Shown piece after piece: positions 24,416 to 37,388 of a stretch of DNA of 64,000 nt; position 1 is the first letter of the stretch; every line of letters starts with the position of its first letter. This DNA comes from Pseudoscleropodium purum (taxonomy: Eukaryota > Streptophyta > Bryopsida > Hypnales > Brachytheciaceae), in NCBI GenBank assembly GCA_963969395.1, contig OZ017796.1, positions 46,676,243 through 46,740,242 of the forward strand, written 5' to 3'. The notes under the pieces were generated by a model that was given only the letters and a program-made list of their open reading frames with translations, did no database searches and was not told the origin of the DNA. The position numbers and the translations under genes were made by a program.

Positions 24416-27400
24416 TCAAACAGCATACACCTTGATCACCTGCTGAATGGGAGCGCGGCACACAGGGCAACCCCAATCCTTGGCCTTGATCTCCGCAAGG
24501 CAATCCATGCAACCTGCCAAATGGCCGCAGGGAATGCACACACCTTCTGCTTTGGCATCCCAGCAAACCACACATTGGCCACCCCTCTCTTCAGTGGCAG
24601 CAGCATTAGGTGTTGGTGCAGAAGAAGAAGAAGATGCCGGTGGTGGTACCTCGTCAATCACGATTGGTGATGTGTCAATTGGGGGATAAAAGATTGGACC
24701 ACCATCTTGGTCAAGTGGAATCGGTGGAGCTGATGGTGGTGCTAATGGTGCCAAGGGAGTTGATGACGAAGTGGTGGCCGTTTCAATAATCTGGTCGTAT
24801 GTGGGCAACTGCGATTTCTCAAATTCAGGCACATTCTCACGTTCAGCCACGGGAGCTTTTCCTGGCATGCTACTTGGTCCAGCTTCAGCAGTAGACGAGC
24901 CCCATCCATTAAAATCTGAGCTGGACGCCTCGTCATCATCTCCCCACCCTCCAAGCTTCTCAGTGTCCGCCTTCGGATAGCTCCCGTCTTCGGCAGCTGT
25001 GCCCGTACCCATTCTGAGAGCCTCGTCCCTCGGACCCTCGGAAGGATTCTTGAGCTTGCCAGCACTGGGACCACTCAAAGCACTCGGTGTTGGGGGTGCC
25101 TGGGCTGCGGGGCGAACCAGCGCAGCCATTCCTTGCACAGCAGTAGGCGATGGCATACCAGCAGGAGCCTGTAATCCAGGTTTGCTACATGAGAATGCCG
25201 CACAATTTGTGCACGGAATAAATGCCTCACGAAGGTCAAATTATCCGTTTCTTCCTCGTGAACAGGGTATTCAATAAAATTAGAATGAAAACTTTCAGGA
25301 ACTTTCAGTAGAATTTGTTTTCAGTTGAGTATTCAGGAACTTTCTAGGAGCATCACAAAGAGAAACTTGTCCATGGTTCACGGGGAGATCTCCCTAAGGT
25401 CCGAGTGTCATTTCCCTCCTATGTATCATAGAGAGGCCTTCCTGCGATTAGAGGGAGACCTCCCAAAAGTTATGGCGAAGGATATCTTTAATGTTATCTA
25501 CAAGCTCTTACTGTCTAAATTTACTATTACTTTGTAACAGTACGTGCATGGTTTTGAGTAATAAAGGTGAACTTGATGATCAGTCATGCATCTGGTATCA
25601 TGAAATGGGATGAGGGCCGTACCTGCTCAACGCCTTTGCAGGCCCTGTGAAACCGCTCAATCTGTGCTTTATCCCCTGGTGCCTCTGCCAGGAACTTGTA
25701 CTTCGTATCTGTACCATACTCAAATTTAAACAGGCTCTTCTTAATGCAGGATCGACACTTCGCTACAAAATATTCTGCCCATGTAATGAGCACACTCAGA
25801 AGAAAGATTCAGGCTGAGGAAGAGTATGCGCTGGAGAACTTACTTGTTTTCTTGTCTGTCAAAACTAAAACTGGGTCAGGCACGTTGAACTTGGGCTCCT
25901 CCATCTCAATTCTTACTAATGGAATGAGAGTACGTGGTAAGGGGTGCTGATACGAAGAACACCAGCGATTGGTCAGGTCCAAATATTTCTTGGCAACCAA
26001 TTAAAATCTCTTCAAGACCAAACCCAAAACGGCAGCCCTTCAAACACTAAGAAGAGCTTCTGAAAGTAGTGACCTTACCTTTGGAGACATGTAGATAACC
26101 AGCTCACATCTGACAGGTCTTCTAGAGAGAGATTCCCTCGGTACCACTACAGCCCAACTGTAATACAGCAGTAGGAAAAGAGATCACATATCAATATATA
26201 CAATGCCTCCCAACACCTACTGAATCCACCATCATCATATGCTTGCATAAGCCCGCAAGTGAGCCAAAGCACTATGAGTTTACAACAGAAAGAACTTCAG
26301 CTCAATTGTACTTAAAACACCTTAACACGTCCGCCTACTCCGCATCTGAAACCTACAACAGCAGGAATCGTTGCTGACTTACATCTTCCTTGTGACCCAT
26401 GGACGTACAAATGTTTCAAGAAATCCAAATCCTGACAGCTCTCGCAGCATGCCACTAAATAAAGCAATCCGTTCCTGTGCAGCGGCCAACGGAGCAATGT
26501 CAAACACGCTTAAAATGATAGAGAATTTATCATGCAATGCCGATACCTCCAAACTGTTCACTCTAATCGCAGTAAATCAACTCAGTAAAACAAACTTTGT
26601 CTCATCTCCACTGATGGCTCAATTTTAACTGAGGACCAAACTAAACCGCGACCTCGTTTGCATATTTTCATCGTTTCAAACCAGAACAGTGAAAACACCA
26701 TAGATTCACCACATGAGCAAATGATGCCATTGCACACATTTCGTAAAACGTTCATTGCAATATGTACCAGCAACATAAAACATACTAATGAATTTGGAGT
26801 ACTTTCAAGAAACAAAAACCCACTTAAACTAACAAATAGAAATCTCAACCCGCAGAGGTATCGTAGAGAACCTAGCCGCTCTAATGAACAAGGTTTAAGT
26901 TAAGAACTGCTTAAAATGGTGTTACAATTGGCAAGATATTACGCGGCTATTTGGCCAATAGTGATTCCGCCTCAAAGCGGGCGCAAAATGATCATGTGCA
27001 CGTCGAGAACATCGATATACGAAACAATCGCGGTTAGGTGTTACAGGAATATACGCGTAGGGATACCTCAATCATGCGTACAACATTGAGATGACCATGA
27101 TTGCGTGCCAAGTCCAGCGGCGTCACAACATCATCATTTACAGCAAGTGGATCCGCTGCAGCACATGAAACTTGCTGTTAAGACTTGTAAAGTGTATGTT
27201 GAACGATTTCTTAACTAATCAGAGTAAGTATCAATAGAGAGGTGTACAGAGATGACGAACCTCCACGGTTTAGCAATAAGAACACGGTTCTGTCGAGACC
27301 AAACTTCGCAGCCTGGTGGAGTGGCTGGCCTCCGTGAGACCCTGAATTCAAACGGAAATTTCCTCCCTCAGATCAGATTCAAAATATGCTCAGATTTCCT

Positions 27401-28490
27401 CATTGAGTCGTGTCATTTACTAAGAATAACTGCATCAGAGGAAAATTAGTAGTTACCTTGGTACATCTGGAATGAAAAATTCTCAGTATGAAATATCATC
27501 AACAAAAGCAAATATTGAATAGCTTTTTCCTCGAAAGGTGCGTCACTCCTCTTTTGACCCCATTTTAAATGTATTTAACCAATGAAACGGCATCCAATCA
27601 TTCGACTTTGAGCAAAAGGCAACCGATAGAACACTAAAAATATTCTGGTAATACTTGAGGTACAAAAAATTTTCCCACTCTAAATTTCGGCTCAAAGTTC
27701 CAAGGTTGAGACCAAAACCCCAATTTCGGGAAGAAGAAACCTCAACACAACGTTACTCATTTGGTAACACAGATATTTAAATTACAGAACGTACCAGGTT
27801 GGTAGGCGTTTACATTTGCTCCTATATTGAGAAGCGTTAGCACCATTTCAAACAAATCGCCCCTTGAGCATGCTAACATCAATGGAGTACGGCCTTCTTT
27901 ATCCACGAACTGCATGAAGTATTAATTTCAGTAAATCACTTAAAAAAAATGTCATTCTCCAAACCAGATGAATTTCCAGACGCCAAAATGCATCTCGACT
28001 ACATTCTACAACCCTTGGCCTTCCTCCTGCTTGAACAAAGTTCAGAATCAAAACTCATTTCCAGGCCTACTATGCAGAATGCAATTGCAGCTCAACGTCA
28101 TCAGCAAAGATCCCCTAATTAAAACTATAATGTTTAAACAAAGAAGGACCAAGGACTCATGAATATAAATGCCCATTGTAACCACGATGGGCCTAAATTA
28201 TATATCGCAAGAATCAATGAAAAACACGGCAGTGATAAATAAATAAAATTTAACAGAAGAAAGTCCTCATCTAAACTATTAAAAAAGATGAGACCGTTTA
28301 GGGGTTGATATTCAGTCACCAATTCTATAATACAAGAGCTAGTAAAATTCAATCAAGGAACTATGAGCAACAATTGTCAAATGATCACCTCTAAACATAC
28401 TCCCTCGTGCTGTAGAGCCTTAACAGCATTAGTGTTTCCATTTTGCACCGCTTGATACAGCTGCTCTTCCCTACTCGCTCCGTTCCCCAT
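24416..28490 (-). CDS. XBAT35: XBAT34/35-type E3 ubiquitin ligase: ankyrin repeats plus C-terminal RING
   Basis: Nine exons, all GT-AG and in phase: 28490-28389, 27909-27795, 27341-27261, 27155-27067, 26474-26383, 26157-26079, 25988-25844, 25762-25623, 25168-24416 (stop 24418-24416), giving 531 aa. The start ATG at 28490 gives MGNGAS, a possible N-myristoylation signal, and runs straight into the first ankyrin helix. Residues 8-130 are ankyrin repeats with KEGRTPLMLA, GGQPLHQAAK and VTPLDLARNHGH motifs. A conserved middle follows (IALFSGMLREL, KIWAVVVP), then a Pro/Ser-rich acidic linker. A RING-HC spans about 480-518 with Cys480, 483, 495, His497, Cys501, 504, 515 and 518. Family knowledge: a RING-HC E3 using an E2 to ubiquitinate targets bound by ankyrin repeats. 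Substrate unknown. It is transcribed away from the Rab3GAP2-like gene. The domain order and middle region match XBAT34/35 rather than XBAT31/32. Confidence 0.92.
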
Positions 28491-29665
28491 CTCAACCTCA
28501 AATTCTCAAACTTGATGAAAGACCTCTCTGATCAAATAACAACCAGATTAGATTAGTCGATGCACCGCCTTCAAGAGATTTTCTTATCACAGCCAAACTG
28601 AACACCCTTGAATCCTGAAAGAAAAACATGCCTGGATCCCCGATAGGAAAATTCCTTGCCCAATCAGAATCGAAAGATCACCTTCAAGTAAGAATCAAAG
28701 CCAAACAGCAAACCCCAGGATCTTGACCTAAGCCCATACCAGGACCCTCACAACCGGATTTGTCCCCATTCCAGGCCTCTCCAACCTCAAATAGGACCGG
28801 AGAGCACTTGAAAAATTCCAAAAATTTCTCACCCGTGATTCAGCAATCCAGCGCCCTCTCCAGGATCACCCGAAAATCCCGTAATCACCACCAATTACGA
28901 AGAATCTGCTCCTCAGAGCGATTCTGCCTCGAAACCGATATCCGTCGGAAGATAAACCGGATAATCGTGAGAATTTCGGAGTCTGTCTGTACTCCAGAGA
29001 TGCGAGACGAAATCTCCCACAATTTGGCCCAAATTGACCAAGAATTAAATCCGTCGGAGACTCCAGTCTTTCTGGTTCTTCGACACGCGTGATGACGAGA
29101 CGCGTAAAAGGTCGGTTTAGATGAACAGTGTGAAAATAAATTGCTCTTCGCCGGGGAAACCGAAGTCTGCCTCTGAAATTGCTTCCGCGTCACGAAATTC
29201 TGCAGCGAAAAATTCCTTCGCAAAGAATCAGAAACAGCCTTGAGCCTTCACCGCAGGGCCGGTGAGCGGAGGTATCGTCACCACTGGAACCAGTGCTCAC
29301 TTGTGGGACATGTGGACGCGTTCTTTACAGTGGGAACTCGTTATATTCATGGGCACTTGTCTTCTCGGGAAACCCTTGCTCTTGGCGTCGGGCACCTGTC
29401 CCGGTGGGGACGGTTAAACTTAGGCTACGTTGCTTTGCGTCAGTTCGAGCTCCCTGTTGTCGCGGTGAGACAGTTTGATTGCGGTACACTCCCGGTCCAT
29501 CCTGTTATTTGCGCTTTTTTTTCCCGCGATTCTTCTTGGGAGCTTTGAGATAATTTGTGCTCAATTTGGTGATGATCGGTCGCGGCTTTGGTTCTTTGTT
29601 GACCCGAGCTGAATGTCGCAAGTTGATCACTCGGTCGTCTTCAATTGGTTCCCTCACTATCTTTC

Positions 29666-30430
29666 TTGTTTCTCATGCGCGAATTAGGACGTGAGTGGTG
29701 ATGATGACCTAATTCTGAGTATTGTTACAGTACTCGTGAGTTTTTGCGTTATTCGCAGGTAATGGATGTAATTTCAGAATATTCTGTCTGTCTGCTGTGT
29801 TTAAGATTTCTCTTGTGTATGCCATTTGAAAAGAGTATTTTAAATTGTTCGAGAGCTTGAGGCTTGCGGTAGTAGGCGACGCAAAATTAATCATGGGAGT
29901 GTTTGAGCTGTTGATTTAGTTGCAGTGTTCTTGGATCCCTACTGCTGAAGTATTTATTCCTCTTGCAGTGGGAGTGCTCGAATACTTAGAATTAAGTGTT
30001 ACTGGAATAGGAGGACGAAGAGGCTTGTGCTGATAGAAATTGGTGGCTCATTGAGTTGCAGAGACGCTTCCTGTTTCTCCCGTGCAAATTAGGATGCGAG
30101 TGATGACGATGACCTAATTTCGTGATGCTATTACTGTATCGACAGTAATCGTGAGGGCCTGCTTAGTTTTCAGGTGCTTGATGTAATCTCAGAATGTTCG
30201 ATCTGTCTGCTATCTGCGACCGTGTCTAAGATTTCACTGGTGATTGTCATTTGGAAGATTATATTAAATAAGTCCGAGGCTTACGGTTAGCTGCGGCGTT
30301 CGTGGATCCCCATTCCTGAAGCATTCCTCTCGGAATGCGAGCGCTCTGGTACTTAGAACTAAGGGTTACTGAAATTGGAAGATGGAGAAACTTGTGTTGA
30401 TAGAAATCGATGGTTCTCTGCACTGCAGAC
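29666..30430 (+). repeat. Diverged tandem duplication in the Rab3GAP2 5' region
   Basis: Copy 1 (about 29666-30063) and copy 2 (about 30069-30430) are collinear. Both carry GTTTCTC, an AATTAGGA block, ATGACCTAATT, GATGTAAT(T/C)TCAGAAT, TCTGTCTGCT, TAAGATTTC, GTGTTACTGGAAT or GGGTTACTGAAAT, and (C/T)TGATAGAAAT(T/C)G. Many substitutions and small indels show it is old. Copy 2 ends in a short upstream frame. Confidence 0.75.
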
Positions 30431-30603
30431 TGTACAAACTCTCAAGAGCTCTTGTGGATCATGCTTTAAATGCTCTAACACCAGCAATTTCTGTTCATCT
30501 GCACCAGTCTTCACTAAGATGCGATCGGATTCCCTTTCAAACCAGATTTTATTTACATCTTTCAAAGATTGAATGGTTTGATGTTCTCTGTCTACAGTTC
30601 TAA
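30382..30603 (+). other. Possible upstream ORF of the Rab3GAP2-like gene (73 codons)
   Basis: An ATG at 30382 opens a 73-codon frame that stops 26 bases before the main ATG at 30630. The product resembles no family I know. It starts in the end of the second duplication unit. If the transcript starts upstream it could act as a uORF, which is inference; two other short frames overlap it. Confidence 0.25.
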
Positions 30604-30629
30604 CGTGATACACCACAGTTGTTGAGAGA

Positions 30630-33600
30630 ATGGCTCTTCAACAAGGCGGTTCGAGAGGTTTACAGCTCTGTGGACGCATCGCCTCCAACGAGCTTGAGGC
30701 TATTGGTGCTGAGAAAACCAGATGGCTTGACAATCCAGCCATTCTAGTCGCCATGACGCAAGAACATATGGCAGTGGCCACTGAGCAGGTCATGGTTATG
30801 CGGTTATCATGGAAGCAGCAGGTGACTAGATCACTCCCTTAATACCATTGTCCAACATCAGCGTTAGGATCGGAGTCATCTGCAAGGTCCATTTTGAATT
30901 TACCATATCTCTGGTGGTTCGATTTGTAAGATTTGAGTCAAGCTTGTAACGTCTGCTTAAGTGTAAATCTCAGTGTCTCAACGTACGATTGATCATGAGA
31001 GCTTGCACCATGTAAGGGTCTATTTGTGGTCTGCAGTGTGCTCTGTTTGAACTGTATCTTATGGATTGGTATTTTTGTATTATGGTCAGAAGGCTATTTA
31101 CCCAAGGATGTGCGATTGAAAATTAGTTTCGAATCCTGACTCTTTATCAAATCGCAAGAGTTGACTCTCGCAATTTCTCACATAGGTGTTGCTGTTGCCA
31201 CGGAGAAAGCAGGGAGAGATGGACGGCAAGCCTTTCGTTCGTAAAGTGGGAACCTGTCTAGAGCCAGAGGAGAAGATGACTGCAATGGAGTGGCTGGTTT
31301 TTGATGGCGCAGCTCTATTGGCTGTGGGGACCTCATTTGGAGCTTTGTTACTTTTTTCACAGAAAGGCACCCTCCTGTTAAAGCAGGTACGATGTTGCCT
31401 TAGTCTGGACTGGAAACAGATGAATGAGATGATGTTATCATTTTGTTTAAGTTTCATATTGAAGGAAATTTACGATAGTATTGTTCTAATCAGCTTTAAG
31501 ACTATCAATCCAGCCACTATGACATTGTTCTAGTATGCTTAATTATTATTAAACCTAAAACCAGGTCACAGACCAGGTCTAGAGCACTTTCTGAGTAGGA
31601 TCCCTGCTCACCAGGATTTTTCGTGGAGTGTTACAGAATGTTGTCTGAGAATTGCATTGTGTTGTAGTTTTTTCATTCCGATCCCGTTCTCAAGCTTCGT
31701 GTTCGAAGTGAACCGGTGGGGAGTCTAGGGAATGATTCTTCTGAGGATCTTTGCATCATATATCCGAAGTCTATTGCTCGAATTGATGCTACTGATCTCA
31801 AGGTTAGCCCCCTCCGTCACATGCTGAATGATCGCTGTTCTTTAGCAATGTACGGTCTCTATTGCTAGTCAATCCTTTTTCTAAGAAGTGATCATCGTCA
31901 GTGGCTAGTAATTTCTTAGTAATTTTTTCGCCTTAGTTCTATGATTTCATGTCAATCTTTAAGACGGTTTTTTTGAGTTGGAAGAACAGATTTTAGCACA
32001 CAGGAAACTGCGGGAAAGGGAAGGAGCGGAGGGAGAAGGGCTGCTTGGATGGAGAGTTGGAGGGGACTCGCAAGACGGCGAGGCGGCCCCTAACCGGCTG
32101 CCGTTTCTGATGTGGAATGTAAATAGGACGGCTGGAGCAGGAGTTTGTGCTGATGGAGCATTGACCGGCGTAATGCCCCCTCCGCTGTTGGAGCAGCAGG
32201 TGGTTTACACTTAAACGATTTAATTTTGTTTCGAAAGTATAATGAATTATTCTTTACTATTTTTAGATTATTGGAATATCCTAATAGGTGCTTACATCCA
32301 GATGGGATTGTGTTTGTGGCAGGGAAAACGACATTACTGTGCTCTAACTGTCGGACCCGATTGCACACTAGCAGCTTTCAGGTATCAATCAAAGAGATGG
32401 TAGTCGATCTTCGATCTGGTCTTTCAGGAATCTTATGAGTCGTTCTTTCAATTTTTTAGTCTTTTTTCTAGGCGTTTGGTCTACCGATGAGGTCTGGAGA
32501 ATGGCGGCGCCACGGTATGTGCAGTTCTTGCTTTTTGGCAATGCTGTGCTTTAGAAACTTGATACACCCTTAATTGGGCTAGAATTTGGTTTGATTCAGG
32601 GTATCGGGAGATAAACAGAGCAGCTTGGTGGGTGCAATTATGGACAAGGTGATGCCTGCGACTGTGACAAAAATTTCGAATTTAACCAAACGGTTTTGGC
32701 AGAAGGACGAAAATTCAGAGTCGAACAGGCCAACGGAAGTTAGCCCTCAAACCTTTTCTAGAGGTAAAGCCTTTGAGTTTAGGTCCTCTAAGTTCTCATT
32801 TGGCTGTCACTAGAACTCACGGCTGAAAAAACTGAGCCTCTTTTAGTACTTCTAGGTTGTCGTCATGGCTGTTAAAGACTTTGGTAATGATCTTTCGTTT
32901 GGACACTTACGAAATTACAATGATGCAGCATCTGTAATCACGAGTCTGAAGGACAACATGAGAAAGGGCGAGAGGCTCACAGTGGCTCCTGGTGGCTCCT
33001 TAGCTGCCATTGCAGACTCTTTGGGTCGTGTGCTGCTGGTTGATGTGAATGCTGTTGTAGTTGTTCGTCTCTGGAAGGTACTTCCAACTACATATACCTC
33101 CTTTAGGATGTACTTCCTTCCTCTGCATTTTCTGCAATATATCGTTACAAGAATTGAACAGCTAACTCCCTTGTCGTTAGCGCTTCTGATCTACAATTGT
33201 ACTATCTTTACTTCTCCCGTCCAACTACAGTTCTATCCTGCCGGTCTGATGATTTGTATTGCGGAATGATTTGCATATGCATTAATGATACTATGCCCAT
33301 AGTGAATGAAATTGAAATTCAGAAAGTAGGACAACAATCTTGCAGGGATACCGGGATGCTCATTGTCTTTTTCTGGAGGCTCCAGTGGATGGCAGTGCTA
33401 ATTATGCAGACCCGCAAAAAGAATACCTTCTTTCTCAGAGGCGGAAAAACTTTCGATTGTGCTTAGCCATCCATGCTCCACGGCGAGGTGTAGTTGAGGT
33501 TGGTGCCTCGCTCTAAGCATGGAAATTTGCTACTTTGGTTACTGGAAACGTTTGTGTTCAACAATTGTCAGGAGTACCCAATTTTTATGATTCTTCTGTG

Positions 33601-33821
33601 GTCTTCAGGTCTGGCAAGTGCGACATGGAGGAAGAGTGGCCGTTATAAGGGATGGTGAGAGCTGTCGGTTGTTACAACCAGCTTGCAAGCTTCGAGCTGT
33701 TTCTTTGGACTTGGACACCCCTGACCAGGAAGATGAGACATTTGAGCCAGCGCGAGTGTATTTCTTACAAGGAGAGAGTTTATCTCTGATCAATCCCTTC
33801 ATGCCAATCAATAAGAGGTGA
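30630..33821 (+). CDS. Rab3 GTPase-activating protein non-catalytic subunit-like (Rab3GAP2 N-terminal domain)
   Basis: Nine exons, GT-AG and in phase: 30630-30821, 31186-31386, 31668-31802, 31978-32199, 32323-32381, 32600-32763, 32929-33077, 33346-33498, 33609-33821, giving 495 aa. Plant-type Rab3GAP2 landmarks occur in order: IASNELEAIGAEKTRWL near the N-terminus, MEWLVFDGAALLAVGTS, LPFLMWNVNR, ALTGVMPPPLLE, HYCALTVGPDCTLAAFR, LVGAIMDKVMPATVTKI, KGERLTVAPGGSLAAIADSL, LWKGYRDAHCLFLEAP, CLAIHAPRRGVVEVWQVR. This is a beta-propeller-like region. In animals the subunit pairs with RAB3GAP1 to regulate Rab3 and Rab18 at ER and vesicle membranes; a Rab role in plants is inference. Exon 2 could start 24 bases later at a second in-phase AG. 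The exon 9 end is ambiguous (see 33815-34394). Confidence 0.88.
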
Positions 33822-34394
33822 TACATGCTACCGACCTGAAATTATGACAGTTGTTACGTGATTTAAGATGTGATACTTTTTGGAATTTGCTCTGGTGCTC
33901 TCTAAACATATGATTCGGACACTAGTGACTCATTTGTACAGGATATTGGGTAGCAGACCCATTGACAGGCACAGAGAGCTGTTATGTCGACTTTTTTGGT
34001 TCAATCATGCTGATTTTTGAACTCACTACTATACTTCCCCACAGGTTCACTTCTCGGAGTGAGGAATGAGATTGTTTACTCGTAGTGAAGGTTTCTGAAA
34101 TAGCAGCTTCGTATGTATTTTGAAGACTGATAGTTGAGTGTCATTAATTGCAGGATGAGTTAGGAAATTTGGACTTCGAGACGTCTTCCCCACTTTTTGT
34201 TCCATTTGAGCTTTCCATTTCGAACAGGTGAAATACTGTGGCGCTTGGCATGAGTGTATATTGGTTCTGGTTACGAGACTTAAACATGTGCCTCATGGTT
34301 AATATTATCATTATTTGTTATGTACAGCTGTGATACAAGGTGCCCTTCTGTGATAAACACGCAGACCGCATTTTGGGATGGCGATGAAGTTTGA
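33815..34394 (+). other. Possible alternative 3' exons of the Rab3GAP2-like gene
   Basis: Exon 9 can read through to TGA (33819-33821) or splice at AG|GTGATA (after 33817). With splicing, an exon from 33942 continues in phase for 25 codons to TGA at 34018-34020. Separately, 34154-34227 and 34328-34394 are joined by good splice sites in a consistent phase and end with TGA at 34392-34394, but I could not link them in frame to exon 9. They may be an alternative end, UTR exons or eroded coding sequence. Confidence 0.35.
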
Positions 34395-34559
34395 AGTGTA
34401 TTTTCTTGGCTAGTGAGTAAATACTATCTTTGAATCTGCAAGTGAAGGCTACCTTTAGAATTGTACAAAATTCAAGTTATGAATTTATGAGACCTTGTTC
34501 ATAGTCTGCACTCATATTTTCTTCGCAGAGTGACGCTTTTGGACGGATTCTTGAAAACT

Positions 34560-34680
34560 CGGTTGGGGTTATACAAAGTCAATTTTGAACGTATGTTCTC
34601 AATTCCTTTAACGGTGTCCGACTTGGGTAGGGTCATACAAAGTCAAGTTTTAACGAATGTTCTCAAAATTTTAACAAAAG
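34560..34680. repeat. Two-unit tandem duplication, 63-bp period
   Basis: The units share ATACAAAGTCAA, TTTTGAACG or TTTTAACGA, and ATGTTCTCAA. The ATACAAAG core lies at 34571 and 34634. It lies just past the possible 3' end of the Rab3GAP2-like gene. Confidence 0.65.
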
Positions 34681-34699
34681 ATGAGAACATCCACCCGTT

Positions 34700-36330
34700 A
34701 CATAGGAATTAAAAAAAACTTGGTCAGATGCCTAGATCGAAAGTCTTGTTGCCTGAATAAATTTGGGCAATTCAAGCAGTTCTAGCATCTTTGCTAGAAT
34801 TGGCCAAATTCCCAGTATGGAATTACTATTGAAATTTGGCATGTAGGAAGTTAACATGCTGTACTATGTAATTGTAAGAAAATACTACATTTAGCACACA
34901 AATCTTGTTCCAAGAGGGTTCAAACTCTACTAACCTTGTTGAACAAGTTTGAGGAAAAACATTTTCTTTTTACTTCAAATGCTATTTTTTTCAAATTTCT
35001 GATCTCAAAGTCCTTAAGAAATTCCTCAGGTATTCCAAATGTTGTCTCAAACTTTTCACATCTTGGATTTCAAATATAAAAAAATTCTCAATTGTATAAG
35101 AAATCATCAAAAAAATGATTAGGTGTGTTAATTCATTTAACTTCTTTACATTGTAGGTTGATTTAGAGTATACTAAATTGAATATTTACTTATGAATTTT
35201 ACATGAATGTACCTAACATGATTTAGGATTCAATGTCAAAGAGATGCAAAGTCATCAAGAATAAGCGTTTTATTCCAAAGAGGTTCAAAGTTTGTTGATC
35301 CTATCTTGTAAGAATGAAAAGAAGTTTTTTTTCATTTAAAACATTATAATCTTTCAATCCATGTGGCATTAGTTTTGTCCATTTTGATGTTGAAGTATTT
35401 ATCTTAATTTTTTACATGGTTGCAATAGTAATCCCAAATGGTAGTTCATCAAAATTGTGATTGAATCTTTTGAATTCAAAATTGGAAATGAATTTGTCTC
35501 TATCGATGCAAATATGACTAGCTATGACAAATAAGGACCTATATGTCATGAAGTTCAATTCATTAATTGAGACTAAATTTTAAGAAAATTATTTTTTGTG
35601 GTTTCAAATTCACACAATGAGCAAGATGTTTGAGCATATGTTTTAGGTAGAAAAGTCATAATATACAACAATGAAGGAATAACTAATTTCATACACTAAA
35701 CAATGCATTCAAGGAACTCTTCTTATAAATATTGAATGAAAAATTGTTTTTCTCCAACCTTAAAGGCTTTTGGCATTGTCCAAAAGACAAAAAATCTCTT
35801 CTCAAATGTTTCGAGTTTAAATCCTACTCAATATGCCAAAGCAAACTTTTGGTACTATTCTATACTTCAATTTATATACTTCTACATTAAGTACAAAAGC
35901 AAAAAATACACCATGCTACCACTATAATTGAGCATCATATACTGTACTTGTAAGAGACAATTAGGATTTAAAAAATACCATTAATTTTGTCTTATTAGTG
36001 TTTGTAAAACGAAAAGATATATTCACACTTGTTAAAGAGTATTATTATTGAAAATCTTATAAACGAAATTTAGACCTATTTTAAATCTAGATCCACATTG
36101 CAAACATCACTCCAACACCAAGTGCAAACATACCTTAATTTACCAAACCCACACTTTTTGTAAAATATTTAAATTTCAAAAATATTATGAAATTTTCACA
36201 CCCAAAATTAAAAAATTGTAGCGACACTAATTTCCCCATGTGACGCTCATCTCCCGTCACTGGTAGGACAATGCCGTGTCCTCCAAAAATGCCCACTTAT
36301 TTTTCACTCCATCGTGAGTTAGAGTCGGAG
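34700..36330. other. AT-rich intergenic, no gene seen
   Basis: Only short frames without domain features. The composition shifts sharply to C/T-rich at about 36330, marking the start of the UBTD gene's upstream region. Confidence 0.5.
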
Positions 36331-37388
36331 TTATGTGGCAGTCTGCTTCTTCTTCAGGTCTAAGTTTACTCACGTTTTTTGCAACTGTCACTCACTCCCG
36401 ACATTCGAGCTTTTTCTGTTCCCGCTTTACCAATTCCGTCTCGCAGTCGTCTCCGTTACTTTCAGAAAACACGATTTCGACGACGACGGTGGAGCACGCG
36501 CGCTCGTCCGCTCGCGCATGCTTTTCGTTTCTTGCATTTCCTTCTTCTCTCCAGATTCTTCCGATTTGGGTCGTTGCCTCCGACTGCACGATCGTCTCTT
36601 GTATTGTATCCCCCTTTTGCTCAGATTCGCGCTCAAACCCTTGCTCTGACTCTCGACGCTGGGAGTGCATTGGCGGGATTTGGTAGTGACGCACGCTTTT
36701 TTTTTTTTTTTATATTTGTTTGTAGGCGCGCTTGCGTATTTGTCGATTAGCGGAAGTATTTAGTCGGTAGTTCGGTGTCTTTCTTTTTTTCTTTTTTTTT
36801 GGGTCCCCCCCCCTTACCCCCCCTGTTTTGGTTTCTGGTGCAATTTAGTTCTCTCGCTGTGCTCCTCGCGGTGCTGGAATCAGCGTTCTCCCTTTTTTTT
36901 CACGGCGTATCATTTGCCTATTTAAGAGCGAAGGGGCTTTCTTATCGTCGGTCTCTACCTTCTTCTTCGACTTGTTATTTTCTTGCGGCAGCAGCATAGC
37001 CGGCCTTGGCTTCCAAGCTGCCGGTGTTGTTCTTGCCGTCCCATTGGTGGCGCCTCGAATTGCTGCTCTGAAGAATCGCAGGTTGGACCTTACACTCCAC
37101 TTTTAACACCACAAGAAGCCTTGGAGCGTTACGAGAATTTGCTGCTAATCCGTAGCCCTAATCTTTTGAATCTTTTCAAGTCTAATCCTTGCCGACAGTT
37201 GCTACTCTGTAGTGTTTATGCTTTGGGAGTGCTTCCCACGATTGCGGTTTGACTGTTGTGTGTTGTTTCTTAAAGGAGAAAGAGGCTTGGTTGAGGAATG
37301 CTCTGCGTCTGCGGGGGGGAATAAAAGGAGCGCACATGCAATTCGGGAGCGAAGTGCCATGTGAAATCGCTGGCTGGACACGCGAACC
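36330..37388 (+). promoter_or_regulatory. Promoter and 5' leader of the UBTD-like gene
   Basis: C/T-rich, GC-elevated sequence with all three plus frames open over 36333-36750, as pyrimidine-rich leaders often show, so these frames are not called genes. A TATA-like TATTTAA lies near 36919 inside a GCCTATTTAAGAGC context, about 470 bases before the ATG. T- and C-runs occur around 36698-36830. The transcription start is not determined. Confidence 0.45.

Larger units (their letters stand above)
28491..30629. promoter_or_regulatory. Divergent 5' region between the XBAT35-like and Rab3GAP2-like genes
   Basis: About 2.1 kb separates the two start codons, which point outward. The region is GC-richer than the surroundings, without a domain-bearing frame, and should hold both promoters and leaders, perhaps with leader introns. 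No unambiguous TATA box was found for either side. A diverged tandem duplication fills 29666-30430 on the Rab3GAP2 side. Confidence 0.55.

Noticed and set aside
24447..25277. Plus-strand frames opposite the last XBAT exon
   Set aside because: Shadows of the GC-rich minus-strand exon, which has a full RING domain.
36333..36750. Three overlapping plus-strand frames of 104-123 codons
   Set aside because: All frames are open because the sequence is C/T-rich; it fits the upstream leader of the UBTD gene and no frame has domain features.
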